From contig CAJNDS010002156.1 of the NCBI GenBank assembly GCA_905221605.1, positions 221,001-285,000 on the forward strand: a DNA stretch of 64,000 nt. Reading direction: 5' to 3'. Below, in pieces: positions 60,160 to 64,000 of the stretch (the first letter of the stretch is position 1; the number at the start of each line of letters is the position of its first letter). The notes under the pieces are model-generated. The model saw nothing but the letters and a program-made list of their open reading frames with translations. It was not told the origin of the DNA and did no database searches. Origin of the DNA: Symbiodinium natans. Lineage: Eukaryota; Sar; Dinophyceae; Suessiales; Symbiodiniaceae. A program made the translations under genes and the position numbers.

Positions 60160-62790
60160 TCGTTGAGCTTTTACAGGGGTTGCCCTGTTGAGGCTATAAC
60201 TGGGTAGTTCTCAAAGTTAGGGTCTCTTTTGCGGGTTACAAGGTGCCAGGCTCTATAGAGTCTGAGACCCAAAAACATCACTTTAGTTTGAGGCCTACCC
60301 AACTGGCAATAAGTTTACAACTTTGGGCTCTGGGCGAAGGTTTCAGGGCTTTAGAATCAAGAACCTAAGGCCCCCCCAGGAGTGCCTGCGCCTGCGGCCT
60401 TCTGGGTGAGGGTGCCTGGCCAGCAGAGCGACCTGTTTGCAGCTTGAAGGAGTTTGAAGGTTCGCGGGCACTTGGAGATTAGGGATTCTCATTAAGAGAA
60501 GGGGCGCCTGTGGGTGCTGGGGCGATCGGTCTTGGAGTGGTGGGATGAAGGACACACCTGTCTTTAGCACACTTCCTCAACACGTTGCAGACATAACCCT
60601 GATGCGCGCCGCTTGCCATTCGAGGCTCACGCTGAGCTTGCACCACGCAAAGTGAATACCCTCACCATACCTCACCCTACCTACCTAGCTAACTAACCCT
60701 GAACCCTAAACCCTAAACCCTACATCCTAAATCCTAAACTGGCTCAAATACGGACATCACACATGAGAAGGGCCTCCCTGGACCCCAAGGTTTTCATGGT
60801 CTTGCAAAAGCTCAAAGAAGCAACTGAAAGCCTCGAGAAGCCCCTATTCAAGACTTCGAGTCTTTTCGAGTCTTTCACGCCTTTCCCGTCTCATCTACAA
60901 GTAAGAAATCAAACCACTCAACTCAACGGTATCAAGCAGCTCCTCATTGTCCTGAAGGGCCCAGTCACTGTGGTTTAAGTTGAAGGAGACCCGGAGGGAC
61001 TCTGGTCGTTGATGGTGTTTATTTAAGCGTTTTGCCATTTGAGCCTGCGATACGCCATGTCTAATCTCGGGTTCCTCCTTTTCCTTAGACAGTTGTAGTG
61101 GAAAGGACTCCGCGAACAGTTCAACCAATAAGTCGCTAAGCCCTCACAGCCCCAAACACAAAAACTGCCAAACCCCTTTGAGGGGTGTATATGCGGGGCC
61201 TGAATAATTTGAATAGGGTTTTGGGGTTACTATAGTATATTATAAAGGGACCATAAGGGAATACTGCTAGTAATTATTCCGACCCCGAACCCTAAACCCT
61301 GAACCCTAAACCCTAAACCCTAACTATTCTGACCCCTCTTTTGTGCCCTCCCAACCTGACTTCAGAGCATCCTCGTACATGAGGCTCTCCTCCTCGAAGG
61401 GCAGCTCTTTAAATGGTGAAGAAGGGTTTAAGGGCTAAGGGCCTTTGGGAAGAGGGTGGAGGCTTCTTCATGGCTCTGGGCTTTGGGTTCTCGGTTCGGA
61501 TTCCGGGACTTCGGAGTCCGAACCTTCGTGACATTTTGTTCGTCATACTTGCTGCATGGAAGCCAGAGTCGGACCTGGATACAGGAGTAAGATGGCGTGA
61601 CCTGCAGAAGGCTGAGGGCCCAGGTTCGTGTTTCTGCTCCGCTACTCCGCTCGACCTGCCTCAAGGGCTCGGGAGAATCCCCGACGACCTCTCGCAGTCT
61701 CGCGTTGGACAATGCAACTGCACTACGACCTCTTCGAGACCTTTTAGCATCAAAGCGCAAATATGGACATAAATCGTTGCTCGCCCTCTCACGGAAACAG
61801 CCTCCAGGAATTCGTCAATTCTTAGGCATAACATGAGGCATCCCCAAGCCAGTATGAAAAGTGTATGAACCCCCTTACAAAAACCCAGGCAAGACGAGCG
61901 TAGCGTCCTCAGGCCGGATCGTAATTGCGATCCCGGGGACCATGGGTGGGCCTGCTTCAAAAAACAATCTATTGCTGCAACGTCGCGGCCCTAAAGTAGC
62001 CCAAACTTCTAGATCCAAGCCGGCAAGCTCGCCAAACTCCAAGCTGAATCTCACATCGTTTCAATTTCGATGCATTTACAGAGCTTCCCAGTCGAGGACA
62101 ATTTGAGCAACTCAGCTTTCCGCCGCCTTCTGTGCCAGTAGGCAGCGGATCGGGTTTGCCTGCAGCTCAAGCATGAAAAATGGCCAACCTCTAACCCCTA
62201 AACCCTCAACCCTTAATCCCTAAACCGCACAAACTATTTCTTTGGCACCTGGTAACTTACCTTTAAGGAAAGACCCGGCTGACCGACCGTTCAGGGTATT
62301 TCCTTCGTGGGCGGACCCGAATAAATTCAGCCCATGACATCAGCCTTTTCAGTGCGATGGTGGCTCACTTGGGAAGCAACTACGCCCGTATCCAAGGCTA
62401 GAAACCCGCATTGTGCGGATCCAAGTACTGGAGGACTAAGCACTAAAGCCACTAAAGCCCGATAACGGGTTGCAAAAGATATCAACACATTCACTCCTGG
62501 AGGGTTCTACCACTAGTGCCAGCAAAGTTAGATGAAGTCACCCGATGCAGTGACACCAACTCTCCTTCCTAGCATTTTCTCTCCTGTCCACAACGCTTCA
62601 GCGTGTGCTTGTGTGGCTCTTCAACACTTTGTTCTCTGGAGAGGCTGGGGCCTGGCTATGGACGAAGCCTCTAAGCCAGAAACCGTAGGGGGGGGTCTTC
62701 CTTCTCGTGGCCCCCCCTTACTGAACAGATCGAAGGCACTCAACGCCCGTCGCCCGAAGACGTCAAAGGAACCCCCGCTGATGCCCCCCC
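60160..62790. other. No confident gene
   Basis: Short CCCTAAA arrays near 60694-60742, 61286-61325 and 62190-62226 and one family D hairpin. Minus frames at 61428-61960 are open but unassigned. Confidence 0.45.
61195..61286. mobile_element. MITE-like family D, copy 2
   Basis: GGGGCCTGAATAATTT and AATTATTCCGACCCC arms with an AT-rich middle. Confidence 0.62.
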
Positions 62791-62795
62791 CCCCG

Positions 62796-63155
62796 CCCTA
62801 ACCCAAAAACCCTAAACCCTATATAATAAACACTAAACCCTAAACCCTAAACCCCAAATCCCAAACCCTAAACCCCAAACCTAAACCCTAAACCCTAAAC
62901 CCTAAACCCTAAACCCTAAACCCTAAACCCTAAACCCTAAACCCTAAACCCTAAACCCTAAACCCTAAACCCTAAACCCTCGCCCTCCAGAGGCTCTCAC
63001 GACCCCGGCGCTGCATCAACGACTTCACCGTCTTCCCCGGCTCCGTCGATGCGGCCATCTGGGTTGCAATTTAAAGGTGTAGGGTTTAGGGTTTAGGGTT
63101 TAGGGTTTAGGGTTTAGGGTTTAGGGTTTAGGGTTTAGGGTTTAGGGTTTAGGTA
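62796..63155. repeat. Inverted telomere arrays around exon 62978-63058
   Basis: CCCTAAA 62796-62977 (the last sixteen units perfect) and TTTAGGG 63078-63155. Confidence 0.95.
62978..63058 (-). CDS. Possible first exon
   Basis: Directly after TTGCAACCCAG comes ATG and 27 codons (VKSLMQRRGRESLWRAR in part) ending GCGAGG|GTTTAGGG. An AG immediately before ATG could be a spliced-leader acceptor. Arrays CCCTAAA (62796-62977) and TTTAGGG (63078-63155) bracket it. Confidence 0.4.
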
Positions 63156-63301
63156 CGGAGTTTGGGGGGTTAAGGGCTTAGAAGCCCCCATTCACTTGAC
63201 CTGACAGAAAAAATGGAAGATTCTGGAAGACCTGTCAAAACCTGCTAGGAGATACGTATCCGCCGAGGCCTGGGGCCGTAGGTGTATGGGGAGCACAAAG
63301 C

Positions 63302-63430
63302 AGGCACCCCCTCCCCAACCCCACTCCCCCCCACTCACACCCACACCCCCACCCCCCCCCAGCCCCCCCCCCCCCCCCCCCACCCCCCACCCCCGCCCAC
63401 CCCCGCCCACCCCCGCCCACCCCCGCCCAC
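63302..63430 (+). repeat. C-rich low-complexity tract
   Basis: Runs of C broken by A, T or G, including a 22-base C run and CCCCCGCCCA repeats. Confidence 0.95.
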
Positions 63431-63596
63431 CGGGAATGACCCGGCGCAGCTGCAGAGCTTCAAGGTGCCGTGGTTGCGGCCTCCACATGCTCAGGCGGCC
63501 GCGCTGGGCCAGGCCGAGGCGGGTCGCGTAGCGTCAAAAACAACGTACACGGCAACCAAAAGATTCTCGGTGCACGACACGAGATCCGAACTGAAT

Positions 63597-63803
63597 TGTC
63601 TCTATCTTAATCTCTCTCTCTCTCTCCGCTTTCTCTATTCTCTTCTCTCTCCCTCATCATTCATTCATTAATTCTCTCTCTCTCTCTCTCTTTCAGTCTC
63701 CCTCTCTTTCTCATTTTAGTTATCTCTTCCATTCCCTTTCTCATTCTCTGTCTCATTCTCTTGTTCAGGCTCTCACGCTCTCATCTCACTCTCTCTCTCT
63801 CTC
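63597..63803 (+). repeat. (CT)n-rich tract
   Basis: About 200 bases of pyrimidine with CTCTCT runs. Confidence 0.95.
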
Positions 63804-63978
63804 ACACGTGAGGGGTGATTTGCGAAGGGGCCATTCCCCAAAACGACTCCAAAACGCCTCAACCCGAAACCCTAAACCCTAATTAAAACCCTAAACCCTA
63901 AACCCAAGCACAGGCACCATTGGGACATGGGCCGCGACACCTCAAACACGAACCATGGCTGTTTGCGAGGAGCCATTT

Positions 63979-64000
63979 GGGGTTTCCGAACTAGGAGTAC
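63979..64000 (+). mobile_element. MITE-like family A, copy 9 (cut by window end)
   Basis: GGGGTTTCCGAACTAGGAGT matches the first bases of the family; the rest lies outside the window. Confidence 0.5.

Overview
The window looks like nuclear DNA of a dinoflagellate. It is saturated with interspersed plant-type telomere repeats (TTTAGGG / CCCTAAA, roughly a hundred short arrays in both orientations). The LTR of a retroelement carries a close copy of the dinoflagellate spliced leader. Almost every believable coding segment lies on the minus strand, as in dinoflagellate unidirectional gene clusters. There is no bacterial-type gene, operon, tRNA, rRNA or CRISPR array that I can support. Assignment to a genus is not possible from the sequence alone.

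Genes. Apart from one NTF2/SnoaL-like exon and the retroelement ORFs, long open frames are mostly shadows or repeat translations. Real coding sequence appears as small GC-rich islands (about 20-290 bp) between telomere-repeat arrays. Joining these islands at GT-AG (occasionally GC-AG) junctions gives reading frames that stay in phase over several exons. Best models, all on minus: 2805-3389 (3' end of a gene), 3464-5343 (NTF2-like exon plus two upstream exons), 8047-17049 (ten exons, 292 aa), 26612-29939 (three exons), 35416-36624 (four exons), 38905-44398 (seven exons, 250 aa) and 52105-53388 (four exons, 126 aa). Further single exons lie at 526-581, 6034-6145, 7190-7263, 34908-34951, 47037-47136, 49797-50012 and 62978-63058. 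None except the NTF2-like exon belongs to a family I recognise.

The striking regularity is that these introns start inside a TTTAGGG array, whose own GT serves as the 5' splice site, and/or end just after a CCCTAAA array. Exons are therefore bracketed as (CCCTAAA)n - exon - (TTTAGGG)n on the plus strand at 15 or so places. Some introns (71 bp at 39193-39263, 40 bp at 36391-36430, 128 bp at 2894-3021) are little more than telomere repeat.

Mobile DNA. A young 8.9-kb LTR element (17091-26008, coding on minus) sits inside a TTTAGGG array with a TAGGG target duplication. It has 287-bp LTRs differing at one base, a copia/Ty5-style half-tRNA(iMet) primer site and a polypurine tract. It has no polymerase; instead it encodes a very long WW / S1-like / CCCH zinc-finger protein broken into four frames. 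Around it are several families of about 100-bp hairpin (MITE-like) elements, one with nine copies in this window.

Other repeats: a 2.8-kb higher-order minisatellite (31457-34250), a 14-bp minisatellite (56622-57013), four abutting tandem-repeat families (57125-59190), a 105-bp dispersed/tandem repeat (40840-41060) and many microsatellites. Layout: 0-17 kb exon islands and arrays; 17-26 kb retroelement; 26-30 kb a small gene; 30-35 kb microsatellite and minisatellite DNA; 35-45 kb two genes with MITEs; 45-56 kb sparse exons; 56-59 kb tandem repeats; 59-64 kb arrays and low-complexity DNA.
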